DNA of 56,876 nucleotides from an uncultured Muribaculaceae bacterium (GTDB lineage Bacteria > Bacteroidota > Bacteroidia > Bacteroidales > Muribaculaceae): assembly GCA_905233845.1 (NCBI GenBank), contig CAJOFH010000026.1:1-56876 (forward strand), in the 5' to 3' direction. Positions 26,437-35,620 of the stretch are shown piece by piece (position 1 is the first letter of the stretch; the number at the start of each line of letters is the position of its first letter). The notes beneath the pieces are model-generated. The model made no database searches, was not told the origin of the DNA, and saw only the letters and a program-made list of their open reading frames with translations. The position numbers and the translations under genes are program-made.

Positions 26437-27840
26437 TTAGTCTCCAAATGAAATGGTGGCAGTAGTACTGCCTTTCTTCTTGTTGAGTGGAGTGATGGGT
26501 TTGTTAGGTGTAGTCTTTACAGGGGCATTCTGTAACTCGCGGAACACATTCTTCACCTGTTGGTCGCGTTTGAAGGTGGGGTTCTTCTCGAGCAGGTCAA
26601 CTATCTCGTCATTGTCAATGTCTTTGGGACGAAGAACGATATACTGAGCCTTGGCGCGGTCGATATCGAGCTCGGTAATCTTGGAGCCATACTCCTCTTC
26701 GAGACGAGTGGTAGCGCTTGTCGACTTGGCCTCACCCTTCTTCTCGCCTTCGGCGATTGTCGTCTCGGCATCGAGCGACACATTAAATCCTGCGGCAAGC
26801 ATAGTAATCTTAATCTTGTCACCAAGTGTATCATCGTAGGCCACACCCCAAATCATGTCGTGATCAAGAGTGAATTGTGCCATGAAGTTCTTCATCTCAT
26901 CAATTTCACTCATCTTGAACTCGTCCTTGGCATTACGTGAATAATAGATGTTCATCAATATCTTCTGAGCACCATAGATGTCACGGTTCTTCAGGAGTGG
27001 TGAATTGAGTGCATCTTGAATTGCTTTGGTAACACGTTGCTCGCCCTCGCCATAACCCGAACTGATGATTGCCACACCACCGTCGCGCAGGGTGGAGTTC
27101 ACATCATTGAAGTCAAGGTTGATGTAACCATCCACAGTAATCAGGTCGCTGATGCTGCGGGCTGCTATCGTGAGTGTGTCATCGGCCTTGCCAAAGGCGT
27201 TCATGAAGTTCAGGTCGGGATAAATCTCGCTCAGGCGCTCATTGTTGATGATGAGAAGAGCATCGACATACTTCTGCATCTCATCGGCACCAGCTAAAGC
27301 CTTGATGATTTTCTTCTTGCCTTCAAAGAGGAAGGGAATGGTGACGATGCCAATGGTGAGCACGCCTTTCTCATGCGCTATGCGTGCCACCACTGGCGCC
27401 GCACCTGTTCCTGTGCCACCACCCATACCGGCAGTGATAAATACCATCTTAGTTTCATCGTCGAAGAGAGCTGAGATTTCGGCCTCGCTCTCCTCGGCAG
27501 CTTCCTTGGCGAGTTCAGGCTTGTTGCCTGCGCCAAGGCCGAAGGTGGTGTTAGGACCTATCAGCAAACGGTTGGGCACTTGCGAGTTGTTCAATGCCTG
27601 GCGGTCGGTGTTCATCACCACAAACGACACGCCGTTGATGTTCTGTTTATACATGTGGTTGATGGCGTTGTTGCCACCACCACCTATTCCTATCACTTTA
27701 ATCAGGCAAGGTGATTTGGATGTCTCTTTTTTATCATGAAAACCAGGATTTTTCTCAATTCCGGCAAAGATGTCTTGTTGTTCAATCTGTGGGGCGTCCT
27801 GGGGTGTGTTGATGGTGCCGTTTTCGTCGATATTTGCCAT
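26437..27840 (-). CDS. ftsZ: Cell division protein FtsZ
   Basis: A 467-residue tubulin-like GTPase that forms the Z ring. The GTP-binding domain shows IGIGGGGNNAINHMY, NTDRQAL and the tubulin signature GGGTGTGAAP; the T7 loop has DLNFMNAF and NLDFNDV. The C-terminal linker is long (about 120 residues, acidic and serine-rich) and ends in KKGSTTATISFGD. It follows ftsA by 46 bp and precedes serS by 14 bp. Confidence 0.98.
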   Translation of the reverse strand: MANIDENGTINTPQDAPQIEQQDIFAGIEKNPGFHDKKETSKSPCLIKVIGIGGGGNNAINHMYKQNINGVSFVVMNTDRQALNNSQVPNRLLIGPNTTFGLGAGNKPELAKEAAEESEAEISALFDDETKMVFITAGMGGGTGTGAAPVVARIAHEKGVLTIGIVTIPFLFEGKKKIIKALAGADEMQKYVDALLIINNERLSEIYPDLNFMNAFGKADDTLTIAARSISDLITVDGYINLDFNDVNSTLRDGGVAIISSGYGEGEQRVTKAIQDALNSPLLKNRDIYGAQKILMNIYYSRNAKDEFKMSEIDEMKNFMAQFTLDHDMIWGVAYDDTLGDKIKITMLAAGFNVSLDAETTIAEGEKKGEAKSTSATTRLEEEYGSKITELDIDRAKAQYIVLRPKDIDNDEIVDLLEKNPTFKRDQQVKNVFRELQNAPVKTTPNKPITPLNKKKGSTTATISFGD

Positions 27841-27886
27841 ATAGTATTCTGATATTTATCGGATTAATATTATTTGGTGGAGTGAG

Positions 27887-29272
27887 TTAGAAGTCTTGTT
27901 CCTCGTCTTCAGGCTCTGACATCAGCTTCTCGAATTTCTTTCTATATTTTTCAACCCAAGGTAACTTGGTTTTCTTACTGGTACGGGGTGGGTTGCTCTG
28001 ATTAGGCTTTGATGCTGCCTTGCTTGTTGCAATTTCCTCTGGACGGAAATTATCATAACCATATTGGTCGTCGCCTTCGTTGGCAGAACGAGTATGGTCG
28101 AGAGAGAAACCCTCGCTCTCGTTATTAAATGGGCTATTTAGCCGCACACAAGTCTGATTGAACGGTGTGATGCTTGTGGCTTTTGATAGCAGGGAGAACA
28201 CTTGAATATACTCAGCACGGTTGATGTTATGATCTAGTATGTTAAGGTCACGTGGATAACTGCCCATTCTCACGCGGAGCTTTATCTCATCTTCCAAACG
28301 TCGAGCTATGCCTTGGAGTTGAGCTCCACCTCCTATCAACACGATATTGTGCAGATCCACGGTCTTGATGCCGGCATACTGGATTTGCTGCTTGATGTTG
28401 GCGATAATCTCGCCTGTGCGAGCCACTATATAGTTGGCGGCATCTACCGAGTTCACTCCCTCTATCGAGATGTGGTCCACGTTCTTGTCAAGAGGATTGT
28501 TGATGTTCTTCTTAACGCGCTCGGCAGTATCTTCAAGCACATTCAGGCCTGTGGTGATGTCGCGAGTGATGTTGCGTCCACCCAGGGGCAGCGTGGTGAG
28601 ATAAACCAGCGAACTGTCTTTATAAATCGACACAGTGGTAGTCTCGGCGCCAATGTCAACGAGCATGCAGCCCAGAGATTTCTCCGATGTCTCAAGTATC
28701 TCGTCGGCTACTACAAGTGGAGTCACCAAATAGTCTTTCACACGAGTTCCACCTGTCATCACACGGTCGAGATTGAGCTTGAGGTTGGGTTTTGCTACTA
28801 TCAGGTTCAATTTAATGTTGATGTTGGAGCCATACTGACCATTTGGGTTACTGGTCTCGTTCTTGTCAACGTAGTAGGTGCGAGGAACAACCTCGATGGT
28901 TTCATAATTCTTGATAGGGTCTTTTCCTGCATCGCTGATTATGCGTTCGAGCACTTGATTAGTGATGGGAACTGTAGCGTCAAGGTTGTGATTTACCTCG
29001 GTAGGCTCACTGTGAAGTGAACGACCACTCAAACCCACATAAACTTCCTCGATGGTTCCATCAACACGGTTCTCAAGTTTCTTGATGATGCTGTTGATGG
29101 CTCCCTTAGTGTTTTCCACGTTCTGTACACAGCCGTGTCGCACGCTGTTGATGAGCTTCTCCACTTCGAGGTGCTTGACTTCTACATATCCCGAAGGGGA
29201 TTTCTCGGCTATGGCACCCACTATCTTGGAGCTGCCTATTTCTAATGCTACTATATGTTGTGTCTTAGTCAT
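27887..29272 (-). CDS. ftsA: Cell division protein FtsA
   Basis: A 461-residue actin-like ATPase that anchors FtsZ to the membrane. Actin-fold motifs are IVALEIGSSKIVGAIAE near the N-terminus, LVDIGAETTTVSIYKD in the middle and IVLIGGGAQLQGIARRLED. The C-terminal helix region, PWVEKYRKKFEKLMS, is basic and amphipathic, suited to membrane contact, and is followed by an acidic tail. It is 63 bp after ftsQ. Confidence 0.97.
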   Translation of the reverse strand: MTKTQHIVALEIGSSKIVGAIAEKSPSGYVEVKHLEVEKLINSVRHGCVQNVENTKGAINSIIKKLENRVDGTIEEVYVGLSGRSLHSEPTEVNHNLDATVPITNQVLERIISDAGKDPIKNYETIEVVPRTYYVDKNETSNPNGQYGSNINIKLNLIVAKPNLKLNLDRVMTGGTRVKDYLVTPLVVADEILETSEKSLGCMLVDIGAETTTVSIYKDSSLVYLTTLPLGGRNITRDITTGLNVLEDTAERVKKNINNPLDKNVDHISIEGVNSVDAANYIVARTGEIIANIKQQIQYAGIKTVDLHNIVLIGGGAQLQGIARRLEDEIKLRVRMGSYPRDLNILDHNINRAEYIQVFSLLSKATSITPFNQTCVRLNSPFNNESEGFSLDHTRSANEGDDQYGYDNFRPEEIATSKAASKPNQSNPPRTSKKTKLPWVEKYRKKFEKLMSEPEDEEQDF

Positions 29273-29335
29273 ATAATGAGTGAAAAAATGGTTTTTATTC
29301 TTTATTACTTAATTACTTACTACTGTTTAGCGCGC

Positions 29336-30307
29336 TTATGGCTTTTTTGCTTCGGGCGGCTTCGGGGTTTGGGACTCTGGAGGCTTTGTTTGAGATGCTT
29401 TTGTCTCATTAGTAGCTCCGGCAGTTCCTTTGTCGGGCGTCTTGGGTGCTTGCGAGCCTTTGCTCTCCTTGACCATCTTATTGACTGGTGCCTTGCTTGT
29501 CTCGCTCACTTGCATGGTCTGGACATTGTCGGCCTGCTCGTCTTCTTCGGGGTTATACTCGGGGACAACCTCAACAGTCTTGTCGCGCTTGGTGGCTACC
29601 ACTTGATGGTCCCATTTCACCGAGATGGTGTCGTAGTACATCCAACCCTTCACTGGCATCACTTTGGAGTAGAATAACTGCAGCTTTTTGAACTTGCCTT
29701 TATAGTCGTCACAGTTTCCCATGTTCACCACATGACCATGAATAGAGGGAACGATATATATGTTGTTGGTGTCGCGCATCATGTACATCGTCACCAGCGA
29801 TTTCAAAGCCGAGTCTTGTTCCACATATTCTATCATGGGCAACAGCCTGATGGGGCTGTAGTTGCTCGTGAAGTGGCCTTCTATGATGGGGACATCGGCA
29901 TGAAATGTCGATGACGCAGTCATGCGTTTTCCATCTTTGTTGACATAGTAGGACTGGTCTCCATCAAACACGCGCATCACTGGAATAATCTGTTCCACCC
30001 TGATTTTCAGTCGGCCACCGTTCTCAAAGAGGCATTCCACATCTTCGATATATTGTGACTCGCTAAGCTTCTTCTCTATGTTGGTGACATCGATTTGCCA
30101 CAAGGGCTTCCCTTTTACAACAATGTGATGACGCTCCAACTCCTCGATAATACCTATTGGTGTGACAAAATGAGTGCTGTCGTCATTGATGATTTCAACT
30201 TGGACATCGTTGCACAATTCGTCACGACCTTTGTCTCTGGCCCAAAAGATACCAGCTATCATAAGGGCCGTCAGAACAATAAGCAATATGTAATTGACTA
30301 GTTTCAA
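29336..30307 (-). CDS. ftsQ: Cell division protein FtsQ with long C-terminal tail
   Basis: A 323-residue bitopic protein: an N-terminal membrane helix (about 4-22), a POTRA-like region (about 40-110) and a FtsQ-type beta domain. It connects FtsL/FtsB-type proteins to the early divisome. The last about 75 residues are a low-complexity tail rich in Lys, Pro, Glu, Thr and Gln (for example KPPESQTPKPPEAKKP) not needed for the fold. It overlaps murC by 4 bp. Confidence 0.9.
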   Translation of the reverse strand: MKLVNYILLIVLTALMIAGIFWARDKGRDELCNDVQVEIINDDSTHFVTPIGIIEELERHHIVVKGKPLWQIDVTNIEKKLSESQYIEDVECLFENGGRLKIRVEQIIPVMRVFDGDQSYYVNKDGKRMTASSTFHADVPIIEGHFTSNYSPIRLLPMIEYVEQDSALKSLVTMYMMRDTNNIYIVPSIHGHVVNMGNCDDYKGKFKKLQLFYSKVMPVKGWMYYDTISVKWDHQVVATKRDKTVEVVPEYNPEEDEQADNVQTMQVSETSKAPVNKMVKESKGSQAPKTPDKGTAGATNETKASQTKPPESQTPKPPEAKKP

Positions 30308-31686
30308 CGTGATTGCTTTTTAACCTGTTCACAAATTTCAGGGAGCAGATTCACGATGTCACCGGCCCCTATCGTCAATAAAATATCAAAGTTAAGCAAA
30401 GGAATTGAATTGATGAAATTTTCCTTCGTATAAATGGATTTTTTTTCACATTTAACGTTTTTTAGGATGATTTCGCTGCTTACGCCCTCGATGGGAAGCT
30501 CTCGAGCAGGATAAATGGGGAGCAACATCACTTCGTCGGCGTGCGACAAAGCTTCGGCAAACTCATCGGCGAAGTCACGCGTGCGAGTGTAGAGGTGTGG
30601 TTGGAACACTACACTGATTTTGCGGTCAGGATACAAGCCTCTCACACTCTTGATGCTCGCAGCTATCTCGCTGGGGTGATGGGCGTAGTCGTCGATAACT
30701 ACTTTGCCATGCTCGCCTGGCTCCTTTAACCAGAACTCAAAGCGGCGTTTGGCTCCCAGAAAGCTGCCTATTGCTTTTTTCATAGCCTCGCCCGAGATAC
30801 CGATTAAGCGACATGCTGCCATCGAGGCTACGGCGTTGTCAATATTGATGTCAACAGGCACTCCCAGTGAGATGTTCTCGATGGTTTCCCAGGGGGTGAC
30901 GAAGTCAAACACTATCTCACCATTTCCTTTGCGGATGTTGCTGGCATGGAAGTCGCCTTCGTTCATCGAGTAGGTATAGGTTTTTACGCCCTCGGCAACG
31001 CGGGGCTGGAGCTCTAAACCTGTGTGGATAATCAGCGCGCCATCGGGCCTGATAAGCTCGGTAAAGTGGGCAAAACTCTCAAGGTAGTTCTCCTTGGTGC
31101 CGTAGATGTCAAGATGGTCGGGATCGGTCGAGGTAATAACGGCAATGTAAGGACGCAACTGATGGAACGAACGGTCAAACTCATCGGCCTCAATCACTGA
31201 GTAGGGACTCGTGAGAGAAAGCAGGAAGTTGCTGTCGTAGTTGCGAAGCACACCACCAAGGAAGGCGTTACTGCCCACACCGCTCACCTCTAAGATGTGA
31301 GCTGCCATGCTCGAGGTGGTGGTCTTGCCATGAGTGCCGGCAAAACACAACGCCTTGCTGTCAAGGGTCACAAGACCAAGCACTTTGGCACGCTTAACAA
31401 CCTCAAAGCCGTTATCGCGAAAATAGCACAGTCCCTTGTGGTCGTTGGGCACGGCAGGAGTGTAAACAACTAATGTGGTATCTTTATCGCGGCAGTAGGA
31501 AGGAATCAACGAGGGGTCTTCGTCAAAGACTATCTCCACACCTTCGGCCTGCAATGCGCTGGTCAGTTCACTTGGTGTGCGGTCATATCCGGCAACCTTC
31601 TTGCCCTTGGCAAGGAAATAGCGCTCTAAAGCTGCCATACCAATGCCGCCAGCTCCAACAAAATATATCGACTTGTAATCTTTCAT
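30304..31686 (-). CDS. murC: UDP-N-acetylmuramate--L-alanine ligase
   Basis: A 460-residue Mur ligase that adds L-Ala to UDP-MurNAc. It has the N-terminal Rossmann loop FVGAGGIGMAALERYF, the P-loop FAGTHGKTTTSSM, the ligand and magnesium site EADEFDRSFHQLRP and the C-terminal DDYAHHPSEI motif. It is 98 bp after murG, the widest gap within the cluster, and the gap contains a short ATGCATTGTGCATTAGC-type repeat. Stop overlaps ftsQ. Confidence 0.97.
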   Translation of the reverse strand: MKDYKSIYFVGAGGIGMAALERYFLAKGKKVAGYDRTPSELTSALQAEGVEIVFDEDPSLIPSYCRDKDTTLVVYTPAVPNDHKGLCYFRDNGFEVVKRAKVLGLVTLDSKALCFAGTHGKTTTSSMAAHILEVSGVGSNAFLGGVLRNYDSNFLLSLTSPYSVIEADEFDRSFHQLRPYIAVITSTDPDHLDIYGTKENYLESFAHFTELIRPDGALIIHTGLELQPRVAEGVKTYTYSMNEGDFHASNIRKGNGEIVFDFVTPWETIENISLGVPVDINIDNAVASMAACRLIGISGEAMKKAIGSFLGAKRRFEFWLKEPGEHGKVVIDDYAHHPSEIAASIKSVRGLYPDRKISVVFQPHLYTRTRDFADEFAEALSHADEVMLLPIYPARELPIEGVSSEIILKNVKCEKKSIYTKENFINSIPLLNFDILLTIGAGDIVNLLPEICEQVKKQSR

Positions 31687-31784
31687 TATCTAATGAAATA
31701 ATTTAAAGAAATCAAATGAATTAAAGTTTAAAAACAAGCGCTGCCTAATTATGCATTGTGCATTAGCATTGTGAATTTATAGAA

Positions 31785-32900
31785 CTATCTTGCAATTTGC
31801 AGCACTTTGTCAACAATTATCTCGGCTGAGTTGCGCAATGCCATCTTCTCAACGTTGTCACTGAGTTTTTCCAGTATCGAACTCTGCTCAATAGTGCTCA
31901 ACATCACGCTCACAAGTTTGTTGCCAGCATCTGCATCGGGTATCATCAAGGCGGCGTTGTGGTCAACGAGCGCCATTGCGTTCTTGGTCTGGTGGTCCTC
32001 AGCAACATTAGGCGATGGCACAAGAATCGAGGCCTTGCCAAGCAACTGAATCTCACTGATGGAGCTGGCTCCAGCGCGAGAGATTACAAGGTCGGCAGCG
32101 CGATAGGCCTTGTCCATATTGCTGATGAATGCCATCTGCTTGACATTGCTGGCATGAGACGACTCAAGGGCTTCGCGGCAACGGTCGTCATAAATCTTGC
32201 CTGTTTGCCAAATCACTTGTACTTCGGGGTGTTGAGAAATCTCCTCTAGCCCTTCAATTATGCTATCGTTGATGGTGCGGGCACCAAGGCTGCCACCAAT
32301 GATGAGGATAGTGCGCTTGTCGGGAGCGAGGCCAAATGATTGGCGTGACTCCTCGACAGTGGCCTCGCAATCAAGAAGATTGCGGCGAACGGGATTGCCT
32401 GTCATCACAATCTTGTCGGCAGGGAAGAATCGCTCCATGCCCTCGTAGGCCACGCAGATGCACTGAGCCTTCTTGGCAAGAAGCTTGTTGGTGACGCCGG
32501 CAAAGGAGTTCTGCTCCTGGAGCAACGTGGGTATTCCTTGGCGTTGACACTCTTTGAGCATAGGGCCACTGGCATAACCGCCAACGCCAACAGCTACATT
32601 GGGATTGAAGTCCTTCAAAATTTGACGCGCGAGCTTCATGCTGCGACGCAAGTCCATCAGCACCTTAAAGTTGCGAAGCAGGTGCTTGCGGTCAAAACCA
32701 CTGACTGGCAACCCTTTGATTTCGTAGCCGGCAGCGGGCACTCGTTCCATCTCCATGCGACCCTCGGCGCCAACAAACAGAATTTGGGCCTGGGGCATGC
32801 GACGCTTAATCTCGTTGGCTATTGACAACGCGGGGAAGATGTGACCTCCTGTGCCACCGCCACTCACGAGAACTCTTAATTGATTGTTACTTCCACTCAT
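31785..32900 (-). CDS. murG: N-acetylglucosaminyltransferase MurG
   Basis: A 371-residue GT-B enzyme that turns lipid I into lipid II at the inner face of the membrane. The N-terminal loop VSGGGTGGHIFPAL and the C-terminal donor site SRAGASSISEIQLLGKASILVPSPNVAEDHQ (in part) are diagnostic. The start overlaps ftsW by 14 bp, so flippase/polymerase-type protein and lipid II synthase are made together. Confidence 0.97.
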   Translation of the reverse strand: MSGSNNQLRVLVSGGGTGGHIFPALSIANEIKRRMPQAQILFVGAEGRMEMERVPAAGYEIKGLPVSGFDRKHLLRNFKVLMDLRRSMKLARQILKDFNPNVAVGVGGYASGPMLKECQRQGIPTLLQEQNSFAGVTNKLLAKKAQCICVAYEGMERFFPADKIVMTGNPVRRNLLDCEATVEESRQSFGLAPDKRTILIIGGSLGARTINDSIIEGLEEISQHPEVQVIWQTGKIYDDRCREALESSHASNVKQMAFISNMDKAYRAADLVISRAGASSISEIQLLGKASILVPSPNVAEDHQTKNAMALVDHNAALMIPDADAGNKLVSVMLSTIEQSSILEKLSDNVEKMALRNSAEIIVDKVLQIAR

Positions 32901-34200
32901 TTTTTACAGGCATTTCAGTAGGATTCTCAGCATCAAGTCCGCTGGGGAGATTGATGTCCTCATCCTTGTTCTTTTTATTTGTTATATTACTGATGGTGCG
33001 GCTCACACTAAGCATTACGCCAAATGCCACACTGGTTACCAAGATTGAGGTACCACCCTTGGAAATCAAGGGCAACGGCTGTCCCGACACAGGGAACACT
33101 CCAGTATTAATTGCCATGTGGAACAACGCCTGGAACGTTATCATCGCTGCCATGCCAATGATGAGCAGGGCCGGCAGCACACGATGGCATCGACGCGCTA
33201 TCATCGCCGCTCGAGACAGAAGCCACAGGTACAAGATTAGCAAGAACACTCCTCCTATCAATCCAGTCTCCTCAATGATGATTGAGAAGATGTAGTCGCT
33301 GAATGCCAAAGGCAGACGGCTGCACTCACGCGAGTTGCCTACTCCCACTCCAGCTGCGCCACCATGAGCTTGCGCCATGCGAGAGAACATTTCCTGGGAG
33401 TTGTCGCTGGTGACGGAATCATGAATTAAGGTGTTGCGATGATTCCACCAGTCTATAATTCGGACTTTTCGCATTTGGGTGCGGTCGACATCTGATTTCT
33501 TACTGTCGTTGGCGACAACTTCTTTGTTGGCGAGATCTCTCATGTTCTCTTGACGTACTTTCCACAAATAGAATGCTCCAACAACAACACCATAAACGAT
33601 GGCGAGGATGACGAGTTTCTTGATGCGTGCACCGCCAATGAGGAACATCGAACCACTGATACACATGAGAAGCAGGGTGTTGGTCAAGCCACTTTGATAC
33701 ATCAAGGCGCCAAATACCGCCACCACAACGGTTGAAAGCACCAATCCCTTGACCGACACATCACGGTCTTGCTGGTTCTTTGCCATAATGTAGGCCAAGG
33801 CGGTTACCGCCGACAGCTTTGCAAGCTCGGCAGGCTGTACCGTCAATCCTATACCAGGGATGGTGAACGCTCGTTGTGCATTGTTGATGACTTCGCCAAA
33901 GAACATCACATACACCAAGCTAACTACAGTGAAAATCCACAGCAACGGGATGAGCACAAGCAATAGCATTCGGTTATTGTAGTTGATGCGGCTGAGACCA
34001 ATGACACACACAGCCCCCATTGCTAGAAATACCACCTGACGAATGATGGGCTCGTATACACCCATCTTTGGGACATCGCGGCTCGAAGCAGAGTATGACT
34101 CTACTATCGAGAACACAATGAGGGTGAGATAAATGCCCCAAATCCATGGGTCACCATATTTCCTCGAGATTTCCCTATATCTTGAAACTTTCTCGCTCAT
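32887..34200 (-). CDS. ftsW: Peptidoglycan glycosyltransferase FtsW
   Basis: A 437-residue SEDS-family polymerase that works with the penicillin-binding protein encoded upstream in the cluster. About ten membrane helices are seen. A long extracytoplasmic loop (about 215-300) contains GNSRECSRLPLAFSDYIFSII, which includes the catalytic-type aspartate, and EETGLIGG. The C-terminal part shows PLPLISKGGTSI. The chain is longer than in E. coli, with an extra charged insert near 225-250. It lies 24 bp after murD and overlaps murG. Confidence 0.95.
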   Translation of the reverse strand: MSEKVSRYREISRKYGDPWIWGIYLTLIVFSIVESYSASSRDVPKMGVYEPIIRQVVFLAMGAVCVIGLSRINYNNRMLLLVLIPLLWIFTVVSLVYVMFFGEVINNAQRAFTIPGIGLTVQPAELAKLSAVTALAYIMAKNQQDRDVSVKGLVLSTVVVAVFGALMYQSGLTNTLLLMCISGSMFLIGGARIKKLVILAIVYGVVVGAFYLWKVRQENMRDLANKEVVANDSKKSDVDRTQMRKVRIIDWWNHRNTLIHDSVTSDNSQEMFSRMAQAHGGAAGVGVGNSRECSRLPLAFSDYIFSIIIEETGLIGGVFLLILYLWLLSRAAMIARRCHRVLPALLIIGMAAMITFQALFHMAINTGVFPVSGQPLPLISKGGTSILVTSVAFGVMLSVSRTISNITNKKNKDEDINLPSGLDAENPTEMPVKNEWK

Positions 34201-34224
34201 AAATCGTAATTACTCTTTTTAGGG

Positions 34225-35559
34225 TTATAAACTATTTACACATTCCTTAAACTGGGCGCCACGGTCCTCGTAGCTCTTGAACAGGTCGAAGCTGGCGCAG
34301 CAGGGCGACAGCAGCACCGTTTGGCCTTCCTTAGCAAGTGCGTGACATTTGTCAACACACTCTTGCATGCTGCGGGCGTCCTCCACAACAGCTACCTTAC
34401 CATCGAAGAATGCGTGCAACTTGCTGTTGTCAACGCCCAGGCACACGATGGCCACAACCTTGTCTTTCACAAGTTGCTCTATCTCGCTATAATCATTGCC
34501 TTTGTCCTTACCGCCAAGCACGAGAACAACGGGCTCGCTCATGCTCTCAAGAGCATACCAAGTACTGTTGACGTTGGTGGCCTTGGAGTCATTGATATAT
34601 CTCACACCGTTGAGAGTGCGAACAAATTCCAGTCGGTGCTCAACAGCCTCAAAGCTGGCAAGAGCCTTGCGGATGTTCTCCTTCTTGATGTGCATCAACG
34701 AGGCGCTGATGGTGGCTGCCATTGAGTTGTACACATTGTGCAAGCCCTGCAACGACAACTCGTTGCGAGGCATCGACCACTCGTCGCCGTCAACGTTGAT
34801 GAATATCTCACCATTGCTCAAGTAGGCTGTGCACGACTTGTCGTCGCGGGCGCTGAAAGGATACAGGCGAGCTTCGTTCTGCATACTCTTGAGCTGAGCC
34901 GAGATGATGGGGTCATCTTCCCAATAGATGAATGCGTCGTCGCTGGTCTGGTTCTGCATGATGCGAAACTTAGCGGCGGTGTAGTTCTCCATCTTGTGGT
35001 CATAGCGGTCGAGGTGGTCGGGAGTGATGTTGAGCATCACAGCGATGTTGGCCTTGAAGTCATACATGTTGTCGAGCTGGAAACTACTGAGTTCTATCAC
35101 AAAAACATCGTGATGCTCAGTAGCTACCTGCATCGCCAAGCTTTTGCCGACATTACCGGCAAGACCAACATTGAGGCCCGCCTCCTTGAAAATGTGGTAG
35201 GTGAGCAATGTTGTGGTGGTCTTGCCGTTACTGCCGGTAATACAAACCATTTTGGCGTCGGTGTAGCGACCTGCCAACTCTATCTCAGAGATGACAGGAA
35301 TACCTTTGTCCATTGCTTTGACAATGAGCGGAGCCGTCAAGGGCACACCAGGGCTCTTGACAATCTCATCGGCACTAAGCACTTTCTCCTCGGTGTGGTG
35401 ACCTTCTTCCCAGAGGATCTCCCACTTGTCGAGAATCTCCTTGTAACGTGGAGCTATGTTTCCCATGTCACTGAGAAACACTTCCATACCCTTTACTTTG
35501 GCAAGTACTGCTGCGCCTACTCCACTCTCTCCGCCGCCAATAACTACTAAACGTTTCAT
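34225..35559 (-). CDS. murD: UDP-N-acetylmuramoyl-L-alanine--D-glutamate ligase
   Basis: A 444-residue Mur ligase that adds D-glutamate. Motifs: GGGESGVGAAVLAK at the start, P-loop ITGSNGKTTTTLLTYH, LSSFQLDNM and NITPDHLDRYDHK in the middle, YINDSKATN and the C-terminal LLSPCCASFDLFKSYEDRG. The order mraY-murD-ftsW is conserved among Bacteroidota. Confidence 0.97.
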   Translation of the reverse strand: MKRLVVIGGGESGVGAAVLAKVKGMEVFLSDMGNIAPRYKEILDKWEILWEEGHHTEEKVLSADEIVKSPGVPLTAPLIVKAMDKGIPVISEIELAGRYTDAKMVCITGSNGKTTTTLLTYHIFKEAGLNVGLAGNVGKSLAMQVATEHHDVFVIELSSFQLDNMYDFKANIAVMLNITPDHLDRYDHKMENYTAAKFRIMQNQTSDDAFIYWEDDPIISAQLKSMQNEARLYPFSARDDKSCTAYLSNGEIFINVDGDEWSMPRNELSLQGLHNVYNSMAATISASLMHIKKENIRKALASFEAVEHRLEFVRTLNGVRYINDSKATNVNSTWYALESMSEPVVLVLGGKDKGNDYSEIEQLVKDKVVAIVCLGVDNSKLHAFFDGKVAVVEDARSMQECVDKCHALAKEGQTVLLSPCCASFDLFKSYEDRGAQFKECVNSL

Positions 35560-35620
35560 TTCTTAAACTTTTTTCTTTTAAAACTCGTTTTACTATGATG
35601 ACTTTTTTGTCTAATATATT

